Source of the DNA: Deinandra increscens subsp. villosa
Lineage: Eukaryota; Streptophyta; Magnoliopsida; Asterales; Asteraceae
Direction of reading: 5' to 3'
Assembly (NCBI GenBank): GCA_039602395.1
Contig: JBCNJP010000006.1
Coordinates: 44,762,428-44,826,427 of the forward strand
Length of the DNA: 64,000 nt
Below, piece after piece: positions 44,208-56,931 of this stretch. The position numbers were made by a program, and so were the translations under genes. Position 1 is the stretch's first letter. Every line of letters begins with the position of its first letter. The notes under the pieces were generated by a model. That model was not told the origin of the DNA. It was given only the letters and a program-made list of their open reading frames with translations, and ran no database searches.

Positions 44208-47200
44208 TCAGTCTTTAAATGACACAAAGCGAATCGCTTCTAGTCGACCAGTATCCTGATTTTGTTTAGAAACCACTTTAGGTTTCCACTGTTGCTTTGG
44301 TAAATCAGTATCTACTGAACCTTGGTTTGACAGATTTACCAACATATGAAACATTTTCTCTTCTATGAGTAGAAGCAACAACAATTGGACACTCGTGTGC
44401 CAGATGCCCTTTTTGGAGACAATTATAACACAAACGATTGCTTATGTTCTTCCGTTTAGGAACCTGCATAGCTTCACAAAACATATCATCTCCAAATGAT
44501 CATAGAAAGAATCATATACCTGAAACCGATGATCATGAACCCATTTTAATGTGGGACTTTAAGGAGTAGAATTAGATCCTCTAGAAGAAAATTTATCAGA
44601 TTGCTTCTTCTTGTTCTTTGGACCATCATTCTTCACAAACACTTCAGCTATTTTCTAAGAATCGACACAGTGAAGTGGAAATTCTTTGTCAGAAAATACT
44701 TGTTCCGAACCCTTAAGTTTATAAAATCTCTCGGGTTGAACTTTTTCAGCTCTGAAAACATCTTTTTGAACTTGTTTAATATCAAGCTTTTTCATTTTCT
44801 GTTGTCATGTACACCTTTGTTCAGCAATTTCTTCCTTTGAAGATCCTAAACCTGCTTGTTTTCCATGAATATTTCCTTTTAATCAGATGACTTATGCCCA
44901 TTCTTCACAAGACGAGACAAATCAGCTTTCACTTGATCAACACCCTTCTAAGCATAGAAAATCATTTCATCAATATCAGTATGAGAAATGATCTTCTGTG
45001 CTGAAATAGTTGTTTTCTCTTCTTCAGTAGATGAAGAACCAGACACAAATTTTGTAACGACAGAAACATCATATTTCTTTTCAGCTTTCTTCCCATTCTT
45101 CTTGTTCTTCTTTTTCTTCAAACTCTTTTCTTCAGATTTAGAATCAGAAAACTTTAAATAATCAAATTCCTCAACCTTTTCTTTCACCACGTTGACAGCT
45201 ACCTTGATAATGGCAGGAGGTGGAACTATCTTGTCAAACATTCTTTCAAAATTCTCATCCTTTGCCAATAAACTTATGAAAGATTGTGAAATTGTAACAT
45301 TGTTCAATAGATGATTTCCTTGATTATTTTAATCTTTAGATCTGATATCTTCTGTTGAGCTTTTGACAACTCTTTCTCTGTTGCTATCAACTTCTTTCCA
45401 ACACGATTTGCTTCAGATTTTTACAATTGCAAATTATCCGTTTTATCGAATAATTCTTTCTTGAGCTTATTCTCATTTCTTTTCTGAATATCAATATTGG
45501 CATTCAGCAATTTATTCTCTCGAGCTAACTCCTTTTGATTTTCCAAAAGCTTTAGATTATCATTCTGATAACCAACTGCTTTAGCAGCGAGTTCATCAAA
45601 AGTCTTAGGTACTGTTTGGTTTTTAAGAGGTAAAATATCTGCAGTCTGCAGACCATATCTGCAAACATCTGTAGAAGAAGAGGTTGACTAAACCTCTGCA
45701 GTGTGTAAAAAGAAGACTGTTTGATTTTTAACTTCTGCAAATTGCTAAAATAAACTAAAATATAAATAAACCGTTTTTTAAACTTATTTAAAATTATCAT
45801 TCAAACCTTTTAATTTTCTTTTTGTATATTTTAACCAATAGTTTTTTTTAAATAGTTTTCTTTTAAATAAAATTACAAAAATATTTTATAAAAACTGTTT
45901 AAAATATATTTTTTAAATAACCTTTTAAAAACGTTTTATAAAAAAATGTTTAAAAAGTGTTTTCAGAACGTGTATTAAAAAATATTTTAAAAACTTTTTA
46001 AAATATATTTTTTGTAAAAGTAAATGTTTAAAAACATTTTTCAAAAACAAAACTTAAAAAAAATCAAAGAAACGTTTTAAAAAAAACAGCTTACAAAGTT
46101 TTTTTAAACAATTTAAAAACATTTTAAAAAAAATGTTTAAAATCTTTTTCAAAGGCGTTTTATTAAAAAATGGTTAAAAAAGTTATTTAAAACGTGTTTA
46201 AAAAGTTTTTTTAAAAGAAGTTTTTCTAAAGCTTGGAAAAATGTTTTATTATAAAAAAAATATAAAAATGTTAAAAAAACCATTTAAAAATGTTTATTTT
46301 TATGAAAAACTATTTAAAAGAAAGGTTAGAAGATGTTAGAAGTGGCTGGGCCACATCTGCACAAAGAAAAGCACGTGCAGACATTTTTAATGAAATGTCT
46401 TCGAAGAAACAAACAGTCTGCAGATCTCAATGTCTACGCGTGGTCTACGCGACGCAGACATAAGAGGTCAGGAAGAGGTTTTTCAGAAAAACAAACACTA
46501 CCTTATTGAGCACATCAAGTTTAACTTTTGACTTTTCAAACAAATCACTAAAATCTACTTCAATTTCTTTTGCTTCAGCTTTCCATTTTTCAGCTTCTTT
46601 AGGTAACTCATCATTCACTTCAGATAAATTTACAATTTTCTATTCAAATTCCTTTTCATCATTTTAAATTTCAACTCTTTCTCAACAACTTCAGCTTGAA
46701 GATGTGTAAATTTCTCCTTGTTAAATGACAATTCTTGAATCAACTCTTCCGACTTTGTATCTTTCTTATGACTTTCATCACTCAATAATTCAACCTTCTT
46801 AAGCAATACTTGAATCTTCTTATCTTTTTGTGAACAAAACTCAAAAACTGATTCATATCCACTTGTTTCAGATTCAGAATCACTTTGTACAATTGAAACC
46901 ATATAAGCATGTTGCATATCAACTATCTCAGCATCAAGTGAATCTTTTGCAGAACCATGTATTACGTTAAAAGCAAATGAAGATTCATCAGGAAACTATT
47001 GTGACCAATCATATCCTTGGGTAGCTTGAGATACCAATGCCTTTGGATCTGAACTATTTGTTGAAGATGTTGATGTAGAAACCTTTCCATTTGAATCTGA
47101 CTTACCACTTGCTGAATTTGAACACTCACGAGCAAAATGTCCAAAATAGAAACATTTGAAACATTTTACCTTTGATTTGTCTAACCCGACTTCTCCATCT

Positions 47201-48316
47201 GGATTTAAACTTTTGAATCCTGTTTTCTTCCTGTACCTTTTGGCTCTTTGGGCTAACATAGCAAGTTGCCAATTGATATCCATCTGTTCAAGATTATCTG
47301 CATCTATCTGATCAAAATCTTCTTCAATCATATTAGTTGTTGGAAATCCAAAGTCCATAATATGAAGATAACAATGCAGATATCAAAGTTAGATGTTCAT
47401 CAGGTGCTTTTGCAGAAAATGAATTTTGACTTGAATGATTTGGAACCATAAAACTACGCCCTCTTGATGAATTTGAAACTTTCAGAATTTCTTGAACCAT
47501 GTCCAGCAATAAATGATGTTGGAGTTGAATTTAATGAATCAACACCAGAAGATTTAGATTTAGCATTGATACTTGCAAAATTCTGACCATGATACAACTC
47601 AGGATTTTGTAGTTGAGCAGCTGATTTGTTTGTATTCATCATTTCCATTTCTCGATCATGCAGTTTGCCCGTTAAATCATGAAATGATAATTTTGAGAAT
47701 TCTTTATCATGAGTAATCAATAACACATAATTTTCCCATTCTCTGGTAATGCCTCCAGTATCTTCTCTTTCAATTCTTCTTTAGTTTTATCTATCCCGAC
47801 TACTTTCAATTCACTGATTAGATGTGAGAACCTTGATACAAGAGCCGTGATATTTTCTTTATCATAATGTTGAAAATTGTCAAATTCTTTGTTCGACACT
47901 TTGCGTCTACTCTTTTTGTACTCATCGTCTCCTTCATATCGTGCAGATAATGCATCTCATAATTGTTTAGTCTTTATGCATGTACTAAATTGATGTAACA
48001 ATTCGGTAGGTAAAGCCATGGTATGATAACCATAAGCTTTTTGTTCGAGTTCATAACTTTTCCTCTCACTAGATGTAAAATCCTATCTCTGTATAATCTC
48101 CTCCATCATCAGTTGGTCGTGTGTAAAGTTTTTCAATTGGAATCCACAAATCGATATCATTTGTACTTATATACGCGGAAAACCTTTTTTACCAATTGTG
48201 ATAATCTTCCAATTTCAATAACTTGGGAACTTTCTGACTTGTTTGATTTCGTTATCAAAATTGATCAAGGTTTGCATCGCGTTTTGAATAACGGCAAAAG
48301 CTTGAAAATCAGACAT
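44208..48316 (-). pseudogene. gag-like polyprotein of element F, broken and interrupted by a MITE
   Basis: Starts MSDFQAFAVIQNAMQTLINF at 48316 (same start as B). Copia-type gag domain (FDNFQHYDKENITALVSRFS, 47899-47717), central knuckle CFKCFYFGHFAREC intact at 47122-47163, coiled coil (46917-46630), the MITE, more coiled coil and a Lys-rich stretch (45307-44948). C-terminal knuckle CYNCLQKGHLAHEC intact at 44389-44430. Stop at 44208-44210. Frame breaks near 48240, 47950, 47715 and others; stop between the coiled-coil parts. The best-preserved knuckle pair in the window. Confidence 0.8.
45608..46502. mobile_element. Tourist-like MITE (PIF/Harbinger type) in element F gag
   Basis: 895 bp with ends GGTACTGTTTGG...CAAACACTACC (imperfect terminal inverted repeat) and a 3-bp TTA duplication (45605-45607 and 46503-46505), both hallmarks of PIF/Harbinger MITEs. 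Removing it and one TTA restores gag sequence homologous to element G. The interior (45770-46320) is made of TTTAAA-rich, largely self-complementary runs. No transposase. Confidence 0.8.
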
Positions 48317-48918
48317 CGTAAATTTTTTGGTGAAAATCTGATCAGCGAACCAAATGATAATGCAGCGAACCAAGTTGAATCAGTGAACCAAAAAGTCAAA
48401 CAAAGTCAACAACGAACCAATGAATTTGATCGAACCGAAAACCCTTTATCCTGACCTAAAACACAACGCACTAATTAAACTGACAAACCAATGAATCAAC
48501 CAAAAACTCAGCGAACCAGTTAAACTGGCGAACCAATGGTTAGCTATAACCGCTCCGAACCACTCTTTAATATATACTAGCGAATCAAGTTAAAGATGTA
48601 CTGGCGAACCAACCTATGAAGATTAACTAGCGAACCAGTATGATGTTTGCCTAGCGAACCATCATATTCAACCGGCGAACCATCATGTTCATTTGGCGAA
48701 CCAATACTGTTTCGATTTATTTTTGAGAATTTTGACGTTTTGGACTGAATTTTGCTAAAAAAAACTCAATGAAAACACACTAGGAATGATTTGATATGAA
48801 GTTTGACACCAGAAACATTCGGGATTGAGAAAAATTGATGAAAAACCAATAAAACCCAACTTTCTCTCACTAGAAATCCGAAGATGACCAATTCAAATCA
48901 GCAGAGCAACCTGGATTA
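48317..48918 (-). other. Leader of element F with iterated GCGAACC words
   Basis: Noncoding. Between 48342 and 48705 about 14 GAACC copies occur (plus strand), mostly as GCGAACCA; on the element strand TGGTTCGC. The LTR carries the same word upstream of its TATA box. Confidence 0.7.
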
Positions 48919-48930
48919 GCTCTGATACCA
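48919..48930 (-). promoter_or_regulatory. Primer-binding site of element F
   Basis: TGGTATCAGAGC on the minus strand, two bases from the LTR; initiator Met tRNA complement. Confidence 0.88.
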
Positions 48931-48932
48931 CT

Positions 48933-49300
48933 TGTAAGAACACGAAACGATCTTACTGTTGACGAATCGATTCAAATCTAGCGAACACGAGAAATTAAAT
49001 AAACTTTTGTCTTATTAATCACTTGAAGATTACAAGATGAAAGCTTTGGTTTCTCTCTCTAGAGAACACACAAAAATTGACAGAATGACTCAATTGCTCT
49101 CAGACATGTACTGAGCTAAACAAGCTCGACCTATTTATAGTATTTGACATTCTGCCCAGCGAACCATCCAACATACCAATGGTTCGTTGGCTAACGAACG
49201 ATTGGTTAGGACCATGGTTTGTTACCCTAAGACTCAACATAACACTCTCTCTTATATACAATACACGAGACACTCTTTAGCATAGGATTATGCTCTAATA
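48933..49300 (-). repeat. 5' LTR of element F
   Basis: 368 bp on the minus strand; its first bases are TATTAGAGCA, a change from TG at the very start. TATAAATA (minus) at 49132-49139. Matches 42119-42477 with scattered differences. Confidence 0.85.
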
Positions 49301-49574
49301 GAATTTATCCTCTAGCATCCGCATATATAACAGACTAACATCCTCAGGATTCTGGATCCCGAATTACTAATTTAACTCACGTGTTTTATGTGTCACATTG
49401 TCGTTGATTGCAGGTTAAGACTTGAACGAAAATGGACTTGTTCAACTAGAGACCTAGAGGAAATCCCAGCGAATCCAATTGATCAAGCCCTTAACGGCTA
49501 TGGATTGTTGCTAAGATATTCGAGATAGTAGTTAGGGTTGATGTACTATATAAAGTAGACATATCTCACACATT
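49301..49574 (+). repeat. Right flank of element F, same as 55500-55773
   Basis: Continuation of the older LTR after the GAATT duplication; contains ACTATATAAAG near 49546. Cut off by the gap at 49575. Nearly identical to 55500-55773. Confidence 0.6.
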
Positions 49575-50074
49575 NNNNNNNNNNNNNNNNNNNNNNNNNN
49601 NNNNNNNNNNNNNNNNNNNNNNNNNNNNNNNNNNNNNNNNNNNNNNNNNNNNNNNNNNNNNNNNNNNNNNNNNNNNNNNNNNNNNNNNNNNNNNNNNNNN
49701 NNNNNNNNNNNNNNNNNNNNNNNNNNNNNNNNNNNNNNNNNNNNNNNNNNNNNNNNNNNNNNNNNNNNNNNNNNNNNNNNNNNNNNNNNNNNNNNNNNNN
49801 NNNNNNNNNNNNNNNNNNNNNNNNNNNNNNNNNNNNNNNNNNNNNNNNNNNNNNNNNNNNNNNNNNNNNNNNNNNNNNNNNNNNNNNNNNNNNNNNNNNN
49901 NNNNNNNNNNNNNNNNNNNNNNNNNNNNNNNNNNNNNNNNNNNNNNNNNNNNNNNNNNNNNNNNNNNNNNNNNNNNNNNNNNNNNNNNNNNNNNNNNNNN
50001 NNNNNNNNNNNNNNNNNNNNNNNNNNNNNNNNNNNNNNNNNNNNNNNNNNNNNNNNNNNNNNNNNNNNNNNNNN
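49575..50074. other. Assembly gap of exactly 500 N
   Basis: 500 undetermined bases, a round placeholder size. The sequence right of the gap starts inside a copy of the sequence left of it (50075 corresponds to 43891). Confidence 0.98.
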
Positions 50075-50391
50075 ATGTACTCACCTTCACCATGACATGC
50101 ATTTCACCCCTTAAAATGAAAAATTCTATTTTTGGATTTTTTATATTACCAAAAACGAAGAACACTATTTTTGACTTTTCAATTTTCTCCCCCTAAACTA
50201 CATACGAAATGTAAAGAAAGAAAATTAACCTTTCGACATTGATACCTTTCAGTTTTAGCTTTCAAAAAAAATTTAGTTTTGAAATTTAACATCACTTGTA
50301 ATTTAAATTAAATCAGCAGAATACTCCTCCCTCAGCAATTTTTCAATCACCGATAGGTCTTCTAGAAGTACTTGCACACTTGTTAAACACG

Positions 50392-53300
50392 TCAGTCTTT
50401 AAATGACACAAAGCGAATCGCTTCTACTCGACCAGTATCCTGATTTTGTTTAGAAACCACTTTAGGTTTCCACTGTTGCTTTGGTAAATCAGTATCTACT
50501 GAACCTTGGTTTGACAGATTTACCAACATATGAAACATTTTCTCTTCTATGAGTAGAAGCAACAACAATTGGACACTCGTGTGCCAGATGCCCTTTTTGG
50601 AGATAATTATAACACAAACGATTGCTTATGTTCTTCCGTTTAGGAACCTGCATAGCTTCACAAAACATATTATCTCCAAATGATCATAGAAAGAATCATA
50701 TACCTGAAACCGATGATCATGAACCCATTTTAATGTGGGACTTTAAGGAGTAGAATTAGATCCTCTAGAAGAAAATTTATCAGATTGCTTCTTCTTGTTC
50801 TTTGGACCATCATTCTTCACAAACACTTCAGCTATTTTCTAAGAATCGACACAGTGAAGTGGAAATTCTTTGTCAGAAAATACTTGTTCCGAACCCTTAA
50901 GTTTATAAAATCTCTCGGGTTGAACTTTTTCAGCTCTGAAAACATCTTTTTGAACTTGTTTAATATCAAGCTTTTTCATTTTCTGTTGTCATGTACACCT
51001 TTGTTCAGCAATTTCTTCCTTTGAAGATCCTAAACCTGCTTGTTTTCCATGAATATTTCCTTTTAATCAGATGACTTATGCCCATTCTTCACAAGACGAG
51101 ACAAATCAGCTTTCATTTGATCAACACCCTTCTAAGCATAGAAAATCATTTCATCAATATCAGTATGAGAAATGATCTTCTGTGCTGAAATAGTTGTTTT
51201 CTCTTCTTCAGTAGATGAAGAACCAGACACAAATTTTGTAACGACAGAAACATCATATTTCTTTTCAGCTTTCTTCCCATTCTTCTTGTTCTTCTTTTTC
51301 TTCTTTTTCTTAAACTCTTTTCTTCAGATTTAGAATCAGAAAACTTTAAATAATCAAATTCCTCAACCTTTTCTTTCACCACGTTGACAGCTACCTTGAT
51401 AATGGCAGGAGGTGGAACTATCTTGTCAAACATTCTTTCAAAATTCTCATCCTTTGCCAATAAACTTATGAAAGATTGTGAAATTGTAACATTGTTCAGT
51501 AGATGATTTCCTTGATTATTTTAATCTTTAGATCTGATATCTTCTGTTGAGCTTTTGACAACTCTTTCTCTGTTGCTATCAACTTCTTTCCAACACGATT
51601 TGCTTCAGATTTTTACAATTGCAAATTATCCGTTTTATCGAATAATTCTTTCTTGAGCTTATTCTCATTTCTTTTCTGAATATCAATATTGGCATTCAGC
51701 AATTTATTCTCTCGAGCTAACTCCTTTTGATTTTCCAAAAGCTTTAGATTATCATTCTGATAACCAACTGCTTTAGCAGCGAGTTCATCAAAAGTCTTAG
51801 GAGGTACTGTTTGGTTTTTAAGAGGTAAAATATCTGCAGTCTGCAGACCATATCTGCAAACATCTGTAGAAGAAGAGGTTGACTAAACCTCTGCAGTGTG
51901 TAAAAAGAAGACTGTTTGATTTTTAACTTCTGCAAATTGCTAAAATAAACTAAAATATAAATAAACCGTTTTTTAAACTTATTTAAAATTATCATTCAAA
52001 CCTTTTAATTTTCTTTTTGTATATTTTAACCAATAGTTTTTTTTTTAAATAGTTTTCTTTTAAATAAAATTACAAAAATATTTTATAAAAACTGTTTAAA
52101 ATATATTTTTTAAATAACCTTTTAAAAACGTTTTATAAAAAAATGTTTAAAAAGTGTTTTCAGAACGTGTATTAAAAAATATTTTAAAAACTTTTTAAAA
52201 TATATTTTTTGTAAAAGTAAATGTTTAAAAACATTTTTCAAAAACAAAACTTAAAAAAAATCAAAGAAACGTTTTAAAAAAAAACAGCTTACAAAGTTTT
52301 TTTAAACAATTTAAAAACGTTTTAAAAAAAATGTTTAAAATCTTTTTCAAAGGCGTTTTATTAAAAAATGGTTAAAAAAGTTATTTAAAACGTGTTTAAA
52401 AAGTTTTTTTAAAAGAAGTTTTTCTAAAGCTTGGAAAAATGTTTTATTATAAAAAAATATAAAAAATGTTAAAAAAAACCATTTAAAAATGTTTATTTTT
52501 ATGAAAAACTATTTAAAAGAAAGGTTAGAAGATGTTAGAAGTGGCTGGGCCACATCTGCACAAAGAAAAGCACGTGCAGACATTTTTAATGAAATGTCTT
52601 CGAAGAAACAAACAGTCTGCAGATCTCAATGTCTACGCGTGGTCTACGCGACGCAGACATAAGAGGTCAGGAAGAGGTTTTTCAGAAAAACAAACACTAC
52701 CTTATTGAGCACATCAAGTTTAACTTTTGACTTTTCAAACAAATCACTAAAATCTACTTCAATTTCTTTTGCTTCAGCTTTCCATTTTTCAGCTTCTTTA
52801 GGTAACTCATCATTCACTTCAGATAAATTTACAATTTTCTATTCAAATTCCTTTTCATCATTTTAAATTTCAACTCTTTCTCAACAACTTCAGCTTGAAG
52901 ATGTGTAAATTTCTCCTTGTTAAATGACAATTCTTGAATCAACTCTTCCGACTTTGTATCTTTCTTATGACTTTCATCACTCAATAATTCAACCTTCTTA
53001 AGCAATACTTGAATCTTCTTATCTTTTTGTGAACAAAACTCAAAAACTGATTCATATCCACTTGTTTCAGATTCAGAATCACTTTGTACAATTGAAACCA
53101 TATAAGCATGTTGCATATCAACTATCTCAGCATCAAGTGAATCTTTTGCAGAACCATGTATTACGTTAAAAGCAAATGAAGATTCATCAGGAAACTATTG
53201 TGACCAATCATATCCTTGGGTAGCTTGAGATACCAATGCCTTTGGATCTGAACTATTTGTTGAAGATGTTGATGTAGAAACCTTTCCATTTGAATTTGAC

Positions 53301-54515
53301 TTACCACTTGCTGAATTTGAACACTCACGAGCAAAATGTCCAAAATAGAAACATTTGAAACATTTTACCTTTGATTTGTCTAACCCGACTTCTCCATCTG
53401 GATTTAAACTTTTGAATCCTGTTTTCTTCCTGTACCTTTTGGCTCTTTGGGCTAACATAGCAAGTTGCCAATTGATATCCATCTGTTCAAGATTATCTGC
53501 ATCTATCTGATCAAAATCTTCTTCAATCATATTAGTTGTTGGAAATCCAAAGTCCATAATATGAAGATAACAATGCAGATATCAAAGTTAGATGTTCATC
53601 AGGTGCTTTTGCAGAAAATGAATTTTGACTTGAATGATTTGGAACCATAAAACTACGCCCTCTTGATGAATTTGAAACTTTCAGAATTTCTTGAACCATG
53701 TCCAGCAATAAATGATGTTGGAGTTGAATTTGATGAATCAACACCAGAAGATTTAGATTTAGCATTGATACTTGCAAAATTCTGACCATGATACAACTCA
53801 GGATTTTGTAGTTGAGCAGCTGATTTGTTTGTATTCATCATTTCCATTTCTCGATCATGCAGTTTGCCCGTTAAATCATGAAATGATAATTTTGAGAATT
53901 CTTTATCATGAGTAATCAATAACACATAATTTTCCCATTCTCTGGTAATGCCTCCAGTATCTTCTCTTTCAATTCTTCTTTAGTTTTATCTATCCCGACT
54001 ACTTTCAATTCACTGATTAGATGTGAGAACCTTGATACAAGAGCCGTGATATTTTCTTTATCATAATGTTGAAAATTGTCAAATTCTTTGTTCGACACTT
54101 TGCGTCTACTCTTTTTGTACTCATCGTCTCCTTCATATCGTGCAGATAATGCATCTCATAATTGTTTAGTCTTTATGCATGTACTAAATTGATGTAACAA
54201 TTCGGTAGGTAAAGCCATGGTATGATAACCATAAGCTTTTTGTTCGAGTTCATAACTTTTCCTCTCACTAGATGTAAAATCCTATCTCTGTATAATCTCC
54301 TCCATCATCAGTTGGTCGTGTGTAAAGTTTTTCAATTGGAATCCACAAATCGATATCATTTGTACTTATATACGCGGAAAACCTTCTTTACCAATTGTGA
54401 TAATCTTCCAATTTCAATAACTTGGGAACTTTCTGACTTGTTTGATTTCGTTATCAAAATTGATCAAGGTTTGCATCGCGTTTTGAATAACGGCAAAAGC
54501 TTGAAAATCAGACAT
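50392..54515 (-). pseudogene. gag-like polyprotein of element F'
   Basis: Same start (54515), breaks and stop (50392) as the gag of F, with both zinc knuckles intact. Differences include a 9-bp insertion near 51300 within a codon-repeat-like Lys region and one Asp/Asn change before the central knuckle region (53296). Confidence 0.8.
51803..52701. mobile_element. Second copy of the Tourist-like MITE
   Basis: Same element as 45608-46502. Three extra bases (GGA) lie between the TTA and the left terminus, so this copy is not the ancestral one at this junction. TTA at 52702-52704 on the right. Confidence 0.75.
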
Positions 54516-55131
54516 CGTAAATTTTTTGGTGAAAATCTGATCAGCGAACCAAATGATAATGCAGCGAACCAAGTTGAATCAGTGAACCAAAAAGTCAAAC
54601 AAAGTCAACAACGAACCAATGAATTTGATCGAACCGAAAACCCTTTATCCTGACCTAAAACACAACGCACTAATTAAACCGACAAACCAATGAATCAACC
54701 AAAAACTCAGCGAACCAGTTAAACTGGCGAACCAATGGTTAGCTATAACCGCTCCGAACCACTCTTTAATATATACTAGCGAATCAAGTTAAAGATGTAC
54801 TGGCGAACCAACCTATGAAGATTAACTAGCGAACCAGTATGATGTTTGCCTAGCGAACCATCATATTCAACCGGCGAACCATCATGTTCATTTGGCGAAC
54901 CAATACTGTTTCGATTTATTTTTGAGAATTTTGACGTTTTGGACTGAATTTTGCTAAAAAAAACTCAATGAAAACACACTAGGAATGATTTGATATGAAG
55001 TTTGACACCAGAAACATTCGGGATTGAGAAAAATTGATGAAAAACCAATAAAACCCAACTTTCTCTCACTAGAAATCCGAAGATGACCAATTCAAATCAG
55101 CAGAGCAACCTGGATTAGCTCTGATACCACT

Positions 55132-55499
55132 TGTAAGAACACGAAACGATCTTACTGTTGACGAATCGATTCAAATCTAGCGAACACGAGAAATTAAATA
55201 AACTTTTGTCTTATTAATCACTTGAAGATTACAAGATGAAAGCTTTGGTTTCTCTCTCTAGAGAACACACAAAAATTGACAGAATGACTCAATTGCTCTC
55301 AGACATGTACTGAGCTAAACAAGCTCGACCTATTTATAGTATTTGACATTCTGCCCAGCGAACCATCCAACATACCAATGGTTCGTTGGCTAACGAACGA
55401 TTGGTTAGGACCATGGTTTGTTACCCTAAGACTCAACATAACACTCTCTCTTATATACAATACACGAGACACTCTTTAGCATAGGATTATGCTCTAATA
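55132..55499 (-). repeat. 5' LTR of element F'
   Basis: 368 bp, nearly identical to 48933-49300, with the same TA at its start; GAATT follows at 55500-55504. Confidence 0.85.
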
Positions 55500-55504
55500 G
55501 AATT

Positions 55505-55952
55505 TATCCTCTAGCATCCGCATATATAACAGACTAACATCCTCAGGATTCTGGATCCCGAATTACTAATTTAACTCACGTGTTTTATGTGTCACATTGT
55601 CGTTGATTGCAGGTTAAGACTTGAACGAAAATGGACTTGTTCAACTAGAGACCTAGAGGAAATCCCAGCGAATCCAATTGATCAAGCCCTTAACGGCTAT
55701 GGATTGTTGCTAAGATATTCGAGATAGTAGTTAGGGTTGATGTACTATATAAAGTAGACATATCTCACACATTTGCACATAACAAGCACTCAAACACATG
55801 TACGAGCACACTTAATTACTCATAATATTGCCTTGCTACCGTGTAACCATTTAGTTTACTTCAATAGAATCATCTAAGGTAGTGTGACTTTAAGTCACCC
55901 CCGGAGGTTTTATGCCAGAGATCTTCATGGATCAAGGGTTTTACTCGTAACA
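55505..55952 (+). repeat. Older LTR, right fragment
   Basis: Contains TATA-like ACTATATAAAG near 55745 and ends GTTTTACTCGTAACA at 55952. With 42092-42118 it gives TGTTA...TAACA ends. The 3' part (AAGTCACCCCC to ACTCGTAACA) reads like the U5 of plant copia LTRs. Assignment is by ends and layout only. Confidence 0.4.
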
Positions 55953-56601
55953 TCTTGTGTCCTTATCTCATTTACTTTGATTACACATTTTTATTCACTC
56001 AAGCATTCTACATCACAAATGAATTTGATCACTGAATGCTTAGTTGTAATTTTTTTATTATCAAAACGGAAATGCATTCTATTTTTAGGGTTTATATGCT
56101 TTTTTCTAATTTAAAGATAAAATTTTGATTTTGAAATAGACTAATAGACATTTTTAGTGGACGTTAATAGAAAAGACGTAACGTGTTATAAACCCTATGA
56201 TTTAAAGACGTCTAATGTTAATTAATAAAGTTAAATTACCCAATCCATAACTTTTTGTAAAAATAAAAAATGGTTCATGTATTTTACTCTAGAAATTATC
56301 ACTTTGGGTGGAGGGAGTCATCACTCACCTTACTTTTCTCAGCGTCACATCATATTTTATCATTTACTCACTAACCTTCACTAGCTCTCATTCAAAGGTG
56401 AAAAATACCCGTTATTCTTCTAATTCACGTTCTTCATGAAAATAGTCATTAATCTTCATTACAGACTTTTGGGTTCTACAAAATCACCGGTTGTGCGTCC
56501 GACAGAAAGTAATATACGGTGTTTTTCATCATCAGTTTCGTGATTCGAAGTTGGGGCGGTCATTGGAGGAACCATAAGCCACTATGGATAATCTTTAACA
56601 A
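55953..56601. other. Stretch without recognised gene
   Basis: AT-rich sequence. I see no credible frame, RNA gene or repeat structure. Confidence 0.4.
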
Positions 56602-56930
56602 TTATCCATGCCAGCTCATGAGAAAACAAAAACTTCTTCGTAAATTTACATTAAACTTACGTCGCTTCAAGTACGAACGTTTCCTCCCATTTGAGTTGTA
56701 AAATGGTTTAGAACATGCTACGAAAACGAAGAGCCTTATTGTAGAATGTTGATTATAGGTCCTTACATCTTCGAAAACATCTATCCACCTTGTCAATGCA
56801 AGTTCGTCGTCATTAGTCCATGACCTACACTTCCTTATCATTACTCGCCTTCATCCTCAACTTGACTTTAATATCATCGGCAGCTAGGTTGACTTCATCA
56901 TCGTCCTCATCCACATCATCGGATTGTTGG
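56602..56930 (-). pseudogene. MYB/SANT-like (trihelix-type) gene fragment
   Basis: Minus strand: an acidic segment (DDVDEDDDEVNLAADDIKVK, from about 56920), then after a frame break RSWTNDDELALTRWIDVFED and NQHSTIRL. This resembles the start of the MYB/SANT-like domain of plant proteins related to PIF/Harbinger MYB-like factors, where W-T-x2-D/E-E-x-L-A-x2-R/K-A-W is typical. The domain then decays. Directly upstream lies an LTR insertion, beyond which a possible N-terminus occurs (62255-62395). Probably a broken gene or gene fragment. Confidence 0.4.
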
Positions 56931-56931
56931 G

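Larger units (their letters stand above)
42119..49300 (-). mobile_element. Element F: complete gag-only LTR retrotransposon with a MITE, 7.2 kb
   Basis: Minus strand. LTRs at 42119-42477 and 48933-49300, with a perfect target duplication GAATT (42114-42118 and 49301-49305). Primer site, GCGAACC-rich leader, broken gag, 3' module and polypurine tract are all present; no pol. A Tourist-like MITE is inserted in gag (45608-46502). A second near-identical copy of most of it follows an assembly gap (50075-55499). Confidence 0.9.
50075..55499 (-). mobile_element. Element F': second copy of element F, truncated at the gap
   Basis: Matches 43891-49300 with about 15 small differences (substitutions, a 9-bp insertion near 51300, homopolymer changes), including the MITE, every gag break and the flank beyond the LTR. 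Its 3' LTR and most of the 3' module are missing because the contig starts inside it. Sharing the same insertion site argues that this is the same locus assembled twice, or a segmental duplication, and not a second transposition. Confidence 0.85.

Noticed and set aside
48023..48454. 143-codon plus-strand frame (repeated at 54222-54653)
   Set aside because: Antisense to the gag start and leader of element F/F'; no independent coding signs.
49566..50165. Long minus-strand open frame across the N run
   Set aside because: It exists only because undetermined bases contain no stops; no protein.
42087..55957. Target duplication for the older LTR split by F
   Set aside because: AATAT and TCTTG do not match, so the solo-LTR reading stays tentative.
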